Assembly: GCA_022315425.1 (NCBI GenBank)
Contig: JAIUPT010000028.1
Coordinates: 62,001 to 126,000, forward strand
From: Pseudevernia furfuracea
Lineage: Eukaryota > Ascomycota > Lecanoromycetes > Lecanorales > Parmeliaceae
Direction of reading: 5' to 3'
DNA: 64,000 bases
Both the position numbers and the translations under genes were made by a program. Shown one piece after another: positions 1-9,770 of this stretch. How positions within the stretch are numbered: position 1 is the first letter of the stretch; each line of letters opens with the position of its first letter. The notes beneath the pieces are model-generated. The model saw nothing but the letters and a program-made list of their open reading frames with translations, searched no databases and was not told the DNA's origin.

Positions 1-961
1 TTGGGGGGGAAAAAAAGAAAAGAAAAAAAAAGAAGTCCTCCCCGGCGCCCGAACACACACTCCTGGCCACCTACTGTAAATAAGTAGGCTGGCGGGCTGG
101 CTGGCTGGCTCGCTGACTGGCTCTTTGGAAGAAGAGAAAAAGCAAAGAGTCGGTATTATTATTATTGATTGCCTTGCCCGAATGCCCCCCCCCCCCAACT
201 CTCAAGACACATCTCAGGACCCAAGTGTTCAAACCCCCCCCCCCCCCCCCCCCGAAAAAAAAGAAAGAAAAAGAAGGAAAGAAGAAAAGAAGAAAAGGGA
301 GAGAGTATCCGGACTCCGGACGGTCCTCGGACTACTTTTGTCGCACAACGCGTTTTGGGAAGCCCGAATGGCCATGCCTCCCGGGCTCGACTTTCACCAA
401 GCACAACCGGACTGGGGCTTCTCAATACCTTACCAATCAACCAACCAGAGCGAGTCGCCGTACTCTCAAGCATTGTTGCAATTTCACATAGAGTATATAC
501 CATCGAGATGATCCGGAGGATAGGGAAACCCGTTGGTCCTTCACAGACGAGACAGAAAAACAGCTCTTCACCGAAATGCCCAAGGGATTGGTTGAAGAAT
601 ACGCCGGAAAAGCCGACATTTGCTGGTCAGCAGTGGAAATTGAGATTGTGGAGAGGCACAGCGAGCTTAAGACAGTACTAGGCAGCGTAAAGTAAACCGA
701 TGATCGATTGTGCAGCCTAAAACCTTATGGAAGCATCCTGAGATACGTGATAAGGAAAACTGCCGTTCTCATTATTGATCCTCGACCAGAGTACACCGCA
801 TGTGCAAGCTCTTCCAGCCATGCTAATGGTACAGAACAGAAAGGTGCAAGATAAGATCCGATGTGTATCTGAAGCCTGCTCCTTCGCATGCACAACACCC
901 CTCCGTGACAATCTATCCATCTTCAATATTAGTTGAACTGTGTCCTTTGGAGTTTGGTAGC
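1..961. other. Low-complexity flank, no gene recognised
   Basis: The first 320 bases are purine/pyrimidine-biased, with A/G runs, a C run near 235-253 and a GAAAGAAGAAAAG-type tract. The open frames over 125-681 are proline/lysine repeats created by these runs, and I see no domain in them. From about 500 to 961 nothing protein-like is visible. This stretch presumably contains the 3' UTR and terminator of the minus-strand YRA1 gene that ends at 962. Confidence 0.6.
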
Positions 962-3014
962 TCACTGCAACATTGGTTAGCAAGACACATACTTGAGCCC
1001 TTGAACAATACTCACAGAGATCTCGTCCATGCCAATCTCCCCTCCATTCGTAGCTGGTGCAGCAGAGCCATTTATAGTAGCGGCGGCATCCGTAGTGGCC
1101 GCGGTACCGTTTGCAGCATTGGCGTCGAAGTAATCAACCATCTCTGCGTCAAGCTCATCTGCAGTCTTCGCCTTGGGACGTCCGGCATTGCGGCCACGGC
1201 GTGCTCCACGTCCTCCCACACGTCCCCCACGAGTAGCTGTGCCGTTGGTCGCAGGCTTTGCAGCAGCGGGCTTTGGCTGGTTCTTGCCTTGTCTATTTTG
1301 TGATTAGCATCGATCTCGGGTATACTTCGCGGGATTTGTCATTGACCTACGTTACACGGTCACCCAATCCTTTCACGGGAACTGCTGCAGCTTTGGATGC
1401 ATTGAGGACGACTTCAATCTTCACTGATGTAAGCAAATGATCCATAAGCGAGGCTGGTTTGGCGAGCTTTACCTTCATGGGACGCTTGTCGACCAACATT
1501 CCGTTAAGTTGAACGAGAGCGTCGTCGGCGCTGCCTGGCTTGCTGAAGATGATAGTTGCAATGCCGCGGCTTGTACCGTTGGGTCCGTAGGTGAGCATGG
1601 CCTTTTTGACTTGGCCAACAGATTTGCTGAAATACTCCTATAGTGAAAAATTTGGTATCGAGTCAGTTCACTGGTATGCCGTCAAAAGTTGTGTAAAGGA
1701 TACGGCAAAATGGTGAGCGAGCCCAAGGAGAAGACATCTATAGAGAGCCAGGACCAGTCAAATTGATCCCTGCTACTAGAGCATCAGCGAGCGAGCAGCA
1801 AGCGTTAATAGGGTTAGTAGACACCAGTTTCGATACTTCGAAATCATTGTCGGTCTTCTGCAAGACCGATCGCCCGATGAACGGCTTTTTTATCCGTGAA
1901 GGTGGCCCATCTTCTACCTCGAAGTGGCTCTTATAAGATGCGTTAACCCCACTCGTCGTTGCACGCAGTGACATCAGCGATGTTGAAGGTCTTCAGGATG
2001 GTATAGATGATAGTGGTTGTGGTGTAGAAATCGAAAGCAGTGATTCAAGTAGCTTTGGGCGTGGGTGGAGAGCCCAGCTCGACGGGGAGGAACCGTGAAT
2101 AGCTACCCCTCGGCTTTCCTAGCTTCTCGGGGGCCTGCGTAGGTTGACTAGAAAAGCGAAGGTGTGAGGCGAGGATGTCGAGGCGAAGGGCTTCATGAGC
2201 CTTAGAAGACGTTTCCGCGTGTCCGAAGAGATTTTGTATCCCATATTCCGGGTGCTTTGGGGGTCCATGGGCTGCTTTGCTTTTGCTGCTTTGCTCGCTG
2301 ATGCTCGAAGCCATGTGAATCACACATTGTACAAGATTGGACATTCTCCACATTCACTTTCCAAATTGCAGCACCACCTCTTCTCACAGTCTTTGCCCTG
2401 GAGCTGGTGTAGTCTGTTTGCCAGGCAGAGCATACATCGCAGCAATATTCGGCGCAAGACTTTGGTGTGAGCTCGACTTCTCATCGCTTTGCGTCATGCT
2501 TTGTGGAAAAGCGAGCTAGAGCCGATGGAAGGAATAGAGTAGTTTCCTCGCCTTCTTATAATGCTGTCCAACTAGGCACGAGCTACTCAAAGGAAAATGG
2601 GCCGCTCCATGAACGATCGAAATGGGTCGCAATAATCGAATATCACAGAAGTGCTGGCGAAAAATGTCCGACACGTGGTGGCCTCAGTTTCAACATACCT
2701 TGATCTGGAATTCGTTCACATCGGAGGGCTAGAGGTGTTAGTTACTGTAGCAGGATGAGGCCTTCAAGTAGTCTTACCAAGTTACTCACGATGATCTTGG
2801 ACTCTCCACTCCCGGCGGCGGGACCGCTTGGAACTGCGCCCTTTGCAGGTGCCGCCTTAGCACTTCTTGTGTTCTTCTGGATGCCTCCTACAGGAGCTGC
2901 TGTGGCTGCTTTCGTTCCATTTCCTGCGCGGCGACCTCCCCGTCCACGACGGCCTGCGGTCTTGCGACGGGTGCTGAGGATTTCATCAAGGCTCTGGTCT
3001 AGCTTTCCCGACAT
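962..3014 (-). CDS. YRA1: mRNA export adaptor Yra1/ALYREF-type (REF family, RRM)
   Basis: RNA-annealing adaptor that links spliced mRNA and the TREX complex to the Mex67 export receptor in the nucleus. Proposed exons (minus): 3014-2778, 2728-2699, 1637-1473, 1418-1351, 1292-1016, 964-962, giving 259 residues with all phases consistent. The N-terminal box starts MSGKLDQSLDEILSTRR, the conserved REF-N motif, followed by an RGG-type stretch (GRRGRGGRR, residues 21-29). The RRM runs from SKIIVSNL (72-79) through PSDVNEFQIK, EYFSKSVGQV and RPMKIEVVLNASK. The C-terminal tail has RGGRVGGRGARRGRN and KTADELDAEMVDYF, again conserved. The second exon is only 30 nt, and the intron after it is 1,061 nt (1638-2698). 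The other four introns are 49-58 nt. The last intron (965-1015) leaves only the stop codon in the final exon; if unspliced, the protein gains about a dozen residues. Identification is strong; the first and last boundaries are less certain. Confidence 0.93.
1638..2698 (-). other. 1,061-nt intron of YRA1
   Basis: It starts GTATGT right after ATCAAG and ends ACTATAG before GAGTATTTC. The flanking exons encode QIK and EYF, which are contiguous in REF proteins. It is about twenty times longer than the other introns of this gene. Retention gives a TGA two codons into the intron. The open frames inside it (for example 2045-2353 minus) show no recognisable domain, and I could not identify a snoRNA. 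Confidence 0.85.
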
Positions 3015-3782
3015 TGCGAGATGTTGATGCGAGATGTTTGACTGGTTGAATGGGCTTTGGCTTATTAAAAGGTAAGGATTAGGATAGCTGGTTTTCGTGC
3101 AGGGAAGGCTGAGTGTAGGCTCAAACGACAGTCTTGATGGCAAGGTCGAGGTTTGTAATCTGTGGAGCGGCTATGGATGATGTGCTTACAAGAGCAAGGG
3201 ACCGGTGATGGTAAAGACGGATGGTCTGACGGCTTAAGTAGTAATTATTTGATGTGTTGGCTATTTGTGGTGTTAAGACGTGGCTGACTTGCTCTTGATA
3301 TGAAGCGGCTCGAGTGAAGTAGAGCAAGTGAATGTCAAGCTTAGATGTATCGATGACTTTTTAAAAGGATGATCGAGGATGTGATGACTGGAAGTGAATA
3401 AAGCGTGTTTTTTTATCAGAAGGTGGAAAGCAGGGAGGACGGAGGTAGCAGGATGAAGGAATCGCGGCCGCGCCCCAGCGCTAAAATTTAATGGCCTAGT
3501 CCCAATGCAGCTCTATAAGGGGAAAGAGGAGTGAATAAATGCGATTAGCTTCACATGCAGTGACTCACCAATCTGTGAATGATGATCACGGCAACAACAG
3601 TGACTGCTTGCATACGAGTACAATGGAAGACGCCCACTACCAAAAGCAGTGACCGGCTTCTCTGACTTTGTTTTCCTAACACCTAAACATCCTACGGCCC
3701 GATTTATGTATCCTTGCTGGCATATCTAGCGCTTCACCTGTAGTGTAAAAGTGTGCTGTTCTTTAGCAGGCTGAGTACTTCA
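3015..3782. promoter_or_regulatory. Upstream region of YRA1
   Basis: This 768-bp gap lies between the start of YRA1 (minus) and the stop of VPS24 (minus), so it holds the YRA1 promoter and 5' UTR. No convincing coding frame is seen. The frame at 3121-3327 minus is short and without recognisable features. Confidence 0.4.
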
Positions 3783-4515
3783 TCAGCTCTTCAAAGCCTC
3801 CAACCTCCCCCTCATCTGCTCCAACGTAGCCTCTTGCTCCTCCAAGTCTTCTTCTTCGGCCGCTGGCTCCTCCTCCACAGGCTTCTGGTCCACCTTGGCT
3901 GCGCCCAGCTTGCCCTGCAATACTTCCCCAAGCACCTTGTCCACCTCAGCTTCCGCTTCCTCATCTTCACCCTCCAGCAGGTCATCATCCGGAAGACTAT
4001 CCCCCACCATCTCCTCAATGATCCCCGCCTTCATCAGCTCCTGTGACAGCTCCCTCATCGTTCCTGTAAGCTCTGGCAACCGCACCAAAGAGTTCACGTC
4101 TTTCATTATCCCCGTAGAAGCCTTGATGCTTCCCTCAATCTTCCTGACCGAGAAAGCCTCATTCACCTGCATCTGCACACTCTGTAATTGCGCCTTACTC
4201 GTAGCAAGCCGATTACTCTGCTTCCGTATCCTGATCATCTCTTTCGCGAATGTGCGGGTCTCTAGTGCTGCCTGTTTGGCTTGGGAGGGGTTTCTTTGGC
4301 CTCGTTTTGAGGCTTGGAGGATGTACTGCCGGGTCTTCTGGTCTAATTGCTTGAGCTGAAGCATGTCGCGATCCAGTTTCCGGGTGTTGGCTCGTATGAG
4401 GCTGTTACACTTCCGCATCTAGTGGAGGTCAGTGCTGTGCTTCCTTTGTTGTCGGCAGATGACTGACCTGCGCCGCTGGGTCGGGCTTGAAAAAGACGGC
4501 TTTGATTGACTCCAT
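3783..4515 (-). CDS. VPS24: ESCRT-III subunit Vps24/CHMP3
   Basis: ESCRT-III subunit that polymerises with Snf7 on endosomal membranes during multivesicular-body formation. Two exons: 4515-4468 (MESIKAVFFKPDPAAQ) and 4418-3783, separated by a 49-nt intron, giving 227 residues, the usual Snf7-family length. The N-terminus is basic (RKCNSLIRANTRKLDRD). The middle has the Vps24 signature VNSLVRLPELTGTMRELS followed by LMKAGIIEEM. The C-terminal third is very acidic. The last residues, MRGRLEALKS, fit the MIT-interacting MIM1 pattern (LxxRLxxLK with Met at the first position) bound by Vps4. It is head-to-head with SBA1. I see nothing odd in the gene. Confidence 0.95.
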
Positions 4516-4953
4516 AATATCGAGAGTAGGTGGGCGCCAAAGATTTGTGGTATCCCTATCTCAGGCCCATAGTCTTGTGTGTTGTGAAGAGTATGCCGCT
4601 TCAATAGCTTCTTTCCCAAAGGATTACGTCCCCCACTAGGCCAAAATCAACGATTTATGGAATGTCTTTGCCTAGGCCTGTGAGATATTCAACTGAGCCA
4701 TTAGGTGTCTCTTCCGCTCGGGGATCTCTAAATTCGGCCTACGATGCAGCAATCCAATGCCCAGCATGGGTGTTGGTTCCACAGAGTTCTATCAAGATCT
4801 TCAGCCTTGTGAGCCGCGCTAGACATCACTTTCTTGCAGGCGACGATCTTCACTTTCCACAACAGCTTTTCTTACACCGCTCACTTTTATAAATTGCCAT
4901 CAATCATCCCTAGCATTGACATCACCTTCGACTGACCTGTCCTTCCCTTGACA
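4516..4953. promoter_or_regulatory. Divergent promoter VPS24 / SBA1
   Basis: 438 bp separate the VPS24 start (minus, 4515) from the SBA1 start (plus, 4954), so both promoters lie here. The 80 bp before SBA1 are pyrimidine-rich (TTTTCTTACACCGCTCACTT). I could not pick out a convincing array of heat-shock elements. Confidence 0.6.
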
Positions 4954-5843
4954 ATGTCTGAATCCAAGCAGACCACGCCAGAAGGTGAGCAGCTCCCGAA
5001 AACATCCCTCACACGAAAATCGTAGCCTCTCTGAACAATGGCTAACCACCTCCTCTACTTGCAGTCTTTTGGGCTCAGCGCTCTTCCACCTCTGACCCTG
5101 AGCGCAACTACGTCTTCCTCACCATCTCTGCCCCAGATGTACCCAACAAATCATTCAAAGTCGACCTGAAGCCCACCTCCCTAACCTTCACTGGCCACTC
5201 CGATACCAAGAAGACCACCTACCACGTCGAGCTAGAACTCTATGGCGAGATCGACGTGGAGAACAGCAAGACGAATCACACCTCACGGGATGTGGAATTT
5301 GTGCTTAGAAAGAAGGACATGAAGGCGGAATACTGGCCGAGGCTGTTGAAGGAGAGCAAGAAGGTGCACTTCTTGAAGACGGATTTCGACAAGGTAGGCG
5401 CTTGTCATCTAGATACGGAGATCTAGACGAGGTGTGCTGACTGAGATCTTCCAGTGGGTTGACGAGGACGAGCAAGACCTCGCGCCTGAAGACGAGATGG
5501 GTGGCATGGGCGGCATGGGTGGTATGCCACCTGGCATGGGGGGTATGGATGGCATGGGCGGCGACGGTGGCTTTGGTGGCATCGGTAAGCTTGGGAGCCT
5601 TTCCGCATTGTACGCAATATATTAATCGAGCCAGATTTCTCAAAGCTCGGCGGTGGCGCAGGTGGCATGCCAGGCATGGGCGACATGGGCGACATGGGCG
5701 ACGACGCCGAAGAAGGTGGCGATGACGATGACGACGAGATGCCAGAGCTCGAGGATGAAAAGGCAGAAGAGGGGGAGGGCAAGGGCAAAGGCAAGGAGGC
5801 TGGAGAGCCCGCCACAAGTCCCAAGATCGAAGAGGTGTCTTAG
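4954..5843 (+). CDS. SBA1: Hsp90 co-chaperone p23/Sba1 (CS domain)
   Basis: Co-chaperone that binds ATP-bound Hsp90 and slows its ATPase. Exons 4954-4984, 5065-5393, 5455-5584 and 5635-5843 give 232 residues. The first exon is 31 nt and the frame closes exactly at each junction. The CS fold starts at VFWAQRSS (residues 11-18) and runs through VFLTISAPDV, LTFTGHSD and YHVELELYGEID to the p23 signature DVEFVLRKKD and YWPRLLKE. It ends at KTDFDKWVDEDEQ, the typical p23 exit. The tail has Met-Gly repeats (GGMGGMGGM, GDMGDMGDD) and an acidic end, as in other fungal p23 proteins. It is convergent with the aquaglyceroporin gene. Confidence 0.95.
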
Positions 5844-6321
5844 ATCTTGAGATCTAGTACATAGCGAGCAGATTAGCCACATTGAGAGGCGCCATCTTTG
5901 AGGAATAGGACAGTGGTTGCCGATGCTGGTAATGCTACGATAATTGACGCACTAGATAGACCTTGTTCTTCAGCGATTTCTGCCAAAAGCATTATGAGAG
6001 AGACTCTGGACTTGGATCTCATTGTGTGACCCTAGTACCATGCAGTGCTACCTCTTTGCTACTTTACTTCAAGAGGCTGGCCGGGAAGATACCAGCCTTA
6101 AAAGCCGCTGTGTGTGAGCGTTCAATGCTAACGGTGTTGTCTCCACGAGAACGCTCGATCTCATGTTTTAGATCTTATGTACAGGAAAATCCCAACCCCT
6201 TGCCTGTGCAGCACATTTATGTGTATAGAAGATAAGGTATATATCAATTCCCCACCCGAGTCCAGTCGGTCTATCTGGACGTAAACAACGTAGTCATATG
6301 TTCTTGAACGCCCAGAATCTC
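5844..6321. other. Convergent 3' intergenic region, SBA1 / aquaglyceroporin
   Basis: 478 bp between two stop codons on opposite strands. It probably contains both 3' UTRs. The frame at 5963-6235 has no recognisable domain. Nothing else is seen. Confidence 0.5.
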
Positions 6322-7795
6322 CTACTCAATATGATTCGACTGTTTACTGAGTCCATACTCCTCCGAGCTCCCATTTTCCTGCCTACCTCTCAACATATTC
6401 GCAGCTCCAGTCTCGATCATGCCCTGCAAACCACACACCGAGTCAACTTGATACATTCCCCTTGCCAAACCCAAATGCAAAAGACGACGGAAGAAAAGCG
6501 ACTCACGGTCCTAGTGATATGCCTCTGCAACCCATCCTCCCCGTCCTCGTGCACGGCATGCCCCTTCCCAATCTTACTCAGACTGTCCCGCATCAAGAAC
6601 TCATAATACCCCGTCGCGAACAGCGTCGCAGGCACATTGACCAGGATCGCAATCCAGCTGTAGTTCATATAGCTGAAGGCTTCGCCACCGAAGAATATAG
6701 CCGCCACGATCCTCGTTCCAAGATCACGGGCGAGGTTTGTAGAGATGGAGATATCGGCAAAGCCCCAGACCATGGTAGCGTATGCGAGACCGATGGCGAA
6801 AGGGGCGCCGGCTGCAGAGACGAAAGGATTCGCAGGGTCGAGACAGGCCCAGATAACGATGCCGATGTAGGAGTCCACGAAGAATTCGGTCATGAAGAGG
6901 TAGCCGAGATTTCTGGAGGTGGCATCGTGTAAGTGAGGCTCTTGATTTGCGTAAGAATTGGGACGAAGATTTACACACGTCTGATTGGGATTTGGGAACG
7001 TGCACAAAATACTTGCCGGCCCTCCGTTGAATACCATTGGCTTCCCAGCAGCCAAGGTCGCTGCTTTGAATTCTTGAATTTCCGGCCTGCGCTCAATTCG
7101 GAGTCAGCATTGCTTCTTCGAGCAAGAATATTCCCAATAGGAAATCATCACCCCGAAATACGTACCAGTACATGCCCATAAGCAACATTCCTGCCATGAA
7201 CGCTCCAAAGATCTGAGAAAATATATAATAGGGAACTTTTCTCCAGGGGAAGCCCTGCCAGACGGCGAAGCAAATCGTGATGGCTGGATTGAAGTGACCA
7301 CCCGATGTAGAGGCGCAGGTGATGATGGCAAAAGCGATACCAATAGCAAAGCCCCAGCCGATCTGAAAGATACTGCCGAAAGCTGTGGGATTGGGTTGGG
7401 CAGCATTGATGTAGAAGGAGGTAATGGCTGCTATGCCGGGGAAGCTGGTGCACTGTCAGTCTCTTGGCCGCGTCAACTTTTGCAGAAAGCACTTACACAT
7501 AGAAGAAGACTCCTGTAGCTTCTGCCATGCACTCCCGGAGCCAACGTGGTCTTCGCTCATCTCAGTATAAAGCCTGCAGCATGGCATTGAAAAATATTCA
7601 CCGAGCATGCTCGAAATCTAGCTTTCGTTGTGATACTGGCTTCCCAGCAACGACATTTCGAGACAAATGCTGCTGAACGGCTTCGGTTGCACCCAATTCC
7701 ACTGTTTCAAGGTCAGTATACAGTCAATTCCACTGCATATGTTCCCACTTACAGTCATTAGTCTGCAACCTATGCATGTTGTTGTTTGACGTCAT
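6322..7795 (-). CDS. Aquaglyceroporin (MIP family)
   Basis: Six-helix membrane channel for glycerol or water. Six exons on the minus strand (7795-7753, 7701-7602, 7550-7497, 7444-7166, 7086-6507, 6423-6322) give 385 residues with matching phases. Before the core is a cytoplasmic N-tail (MTSNNNMHRLQTND) and the membrane entry WLRECMAEATGVFFY. The first half-helix reads SGGHFNPAIT (canonical NPA). The second reads STNLARDLGTRI, with NLA in place of NPA, as in Fps1-like fungal glycerol facilitators. The Asp after NLAR is the usual aquaglyceroporin residue that widens the pore. The C-tail after the last helix (residues about 330-385) is hydrophilic and includes EDGEDGLQRH. Substrate is inferred from the family only. 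Confidence 0.9.
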
Positions 7796-9770
7796 CTTGC
7801 GAATGGTGTGGTGTTTATCTATACGCACAAGGACTCATGAAAGAAAAGAAAGAACGGACGGAAAGAGACAGCAATGGTCGACGTAGACATAAGAAAGAGG
7901 AGAGCGGTAAAGACGGCTCGAAGGGAGAGGAGAGGGAGACCTCCTGGGAGCTGCCCCTCTCGACTCGAGCCACTCCCAGTGTTGCCGAGCTCGAATGAGA
8001 TTGGCTACTCCTAGCCATGATCTAACAGTTAGCCAGTCGATGGGGCGGGTCAAAATGCGGCAACGGCATGGATATCGGCCTCGTGTGGGAGATGTGCATG
8101 GATGGGACGGATCCGTCTTTGCCATGACCAGCATGAAGTGGAAGGGGAAGGGGAGGGATCAGGCCTTTAGAAAGCAGCAGGGTAAACGTCATGACAGGTA
8201 GAGTACAGTATCTAGTTTCTGCAACGCCGTTGACACTGTCAGCAGCAACGCTCTCGGAGGTTTTACTCAATGCTTAATAATTACCCCATGTCTTCCCCAG
8301 CCGGCATCGGCACTTTATAGAGTAAAGCATGCTGCCTCGGTACTTGGAATTCAATTAATAAAAGTCTCTCCACACTCACCAAAGTCAATCCGTGCACTAA
8401 TGTTAGAGGTACGGGAATGCCGTCATCATTCATATGCTTGGCGATCTGTTCCAATCCAAAAGGATGCTAGTTTTACCTCACATAAGCCGTAAGCTGAATT
8501 TGGTGAAATATCTCAATTGCTGGCCAACATGGTGTAAATGTCACTGCAACCGTAGGGTAATAATCTTCTCCAATTGTGAATGCTTGGTGAAGAACTCTTG
8601 GAGCTCGGCAGCTTTCCGGTGAATTGGTCCACTTCGAATGCTTCATGCAGGGCCCGAGCCTACAGAGGCATCTCCATCCGTCTCACTCAAGCAAACCATT
8701 CATCACTTCTCTCAGTCTCTCAATACCTAAAGAAAAGGTCATACTCATCAGGAAATTGCACATGAAGAATGAAGTATTGCCAAAATCGACCTCCAATCTC
8801 AATATAAGATTGAATCATTGAAGCACGTATCAGTGTCACGGCTGAATTCAGCACATGATACAATGATGCCAGTAGGGAAGAGGTCAATACGACCGCCACC
8901 GCGCCCACCCAAGGCCCAAAGACGGGCGTGTAATCCCTAACTTGAGGTTTGTGTTCCAGCAAGGATATCTGAAAAAAAGGTTGCCACAGACGATAAGTAT
9001 GAGAATGCAACCAGAGAAGTTTTCTTCTGTAGCTATCGGAAGAATGGGTGGATCTGTACCCTCAACGCTCATAGCTTCCTATCAACAGCTCAGGAAGCCG
9101 ATCCGTCTGCATGAGAAGCATTGGGATCTTGGGATTGGAGAAGGAGGTACTGGTATTTGATCCGAGACGACGCCCCTACTGTAGCCTCCTTCATCCCTGT
9201 GATTACAATGTCTTGCATACCCTACCTGAACAGTGACCAACTCAGAGTAATGGCTTGTGACATAGCCCGTGCACGCCACAGCCAATACAGCCAACAGGGT
9301 TTTTTGAAGCCACTCTGCTTTTATCTACACCAATGGGAGCTTTCAAAGCTGCATAAAGAGTCACGAGCTTGCAAACAGGAATTCACGAGCTTCCTCAGAC
9401 TAACCATAGCCGTTTGTGCATATTTGTCACACAGCCGAAATCCTATACATAGCCTGAAACACATTCTCCGCTCTTCACTCAAGAAGTAAACGAAAATCAT
9501 CAACAACCTCATCGCCGTCGACAACCAGCATAGATCGCTTGGTCAGCAATGCTAGACATAAAATTTCTTCAAGATCACTGTGACTTACTTCCTCTTTCTA
9601 CCATCCTTCACTACATCATTCTCAACACTCACCCCTATCATCCATCTCATTGCTGTTGACCGAGCTGTCTCCAGCGACAAGAACATCATCTTGCTCCTCC
9701 TCCTCCGCTCTTGAAAACTTTCTTTTGCTTTCAACACATTCCTTTCCAAGTCACCCAAAGACGTGTCAGC
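7796..9770. other. Long divergent intergenic region, aquaglyceroporin / mpaB-like gene
   Basis: 1,975 bp between two divergently transcribed genes. The only protein-like signal is a weak minus-strand frame (about 8720-9294, listed separately). There is an A/G-rich tract at 7835-7935. No repeats or RNA genes were recognised. Confidence 0.4.
8720..9294 (-). CDS. Possible small membrane protein (uncertain)
   Basis: I do not recognise this. On the minus strand there is a short N-terminal frame at 9294 (MAVLAVACTGYVTSHYSEL, hydrophobic). A second frame, 9010-8720, contains a plausible transmembrane helix (VGAVAVVLTSSLLASLYHVL) followed by an aromatic-rich end (GGRFWQYFILHVQFPDEYD). A GT/AG pair could connect the first frame further on, but a stop intervenes, so I cannot build one clean model. 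It could be a real short gene, a relic or chance. Confidence 0.2.

Noticed and set aside
125..681. Overlapping frames in three phases at the left end
   Set aside because: They arise from poly-C and A/G-rich tracts (Pro and Lys runs); no domain and no splice evidence.
5305..5882. Minus-strand frames of 80-170 codons over the SBA1 3' part
   Set aside because: Shadows of the Gly/Met-rich p23 tail; the plus-strand reading is conserved.
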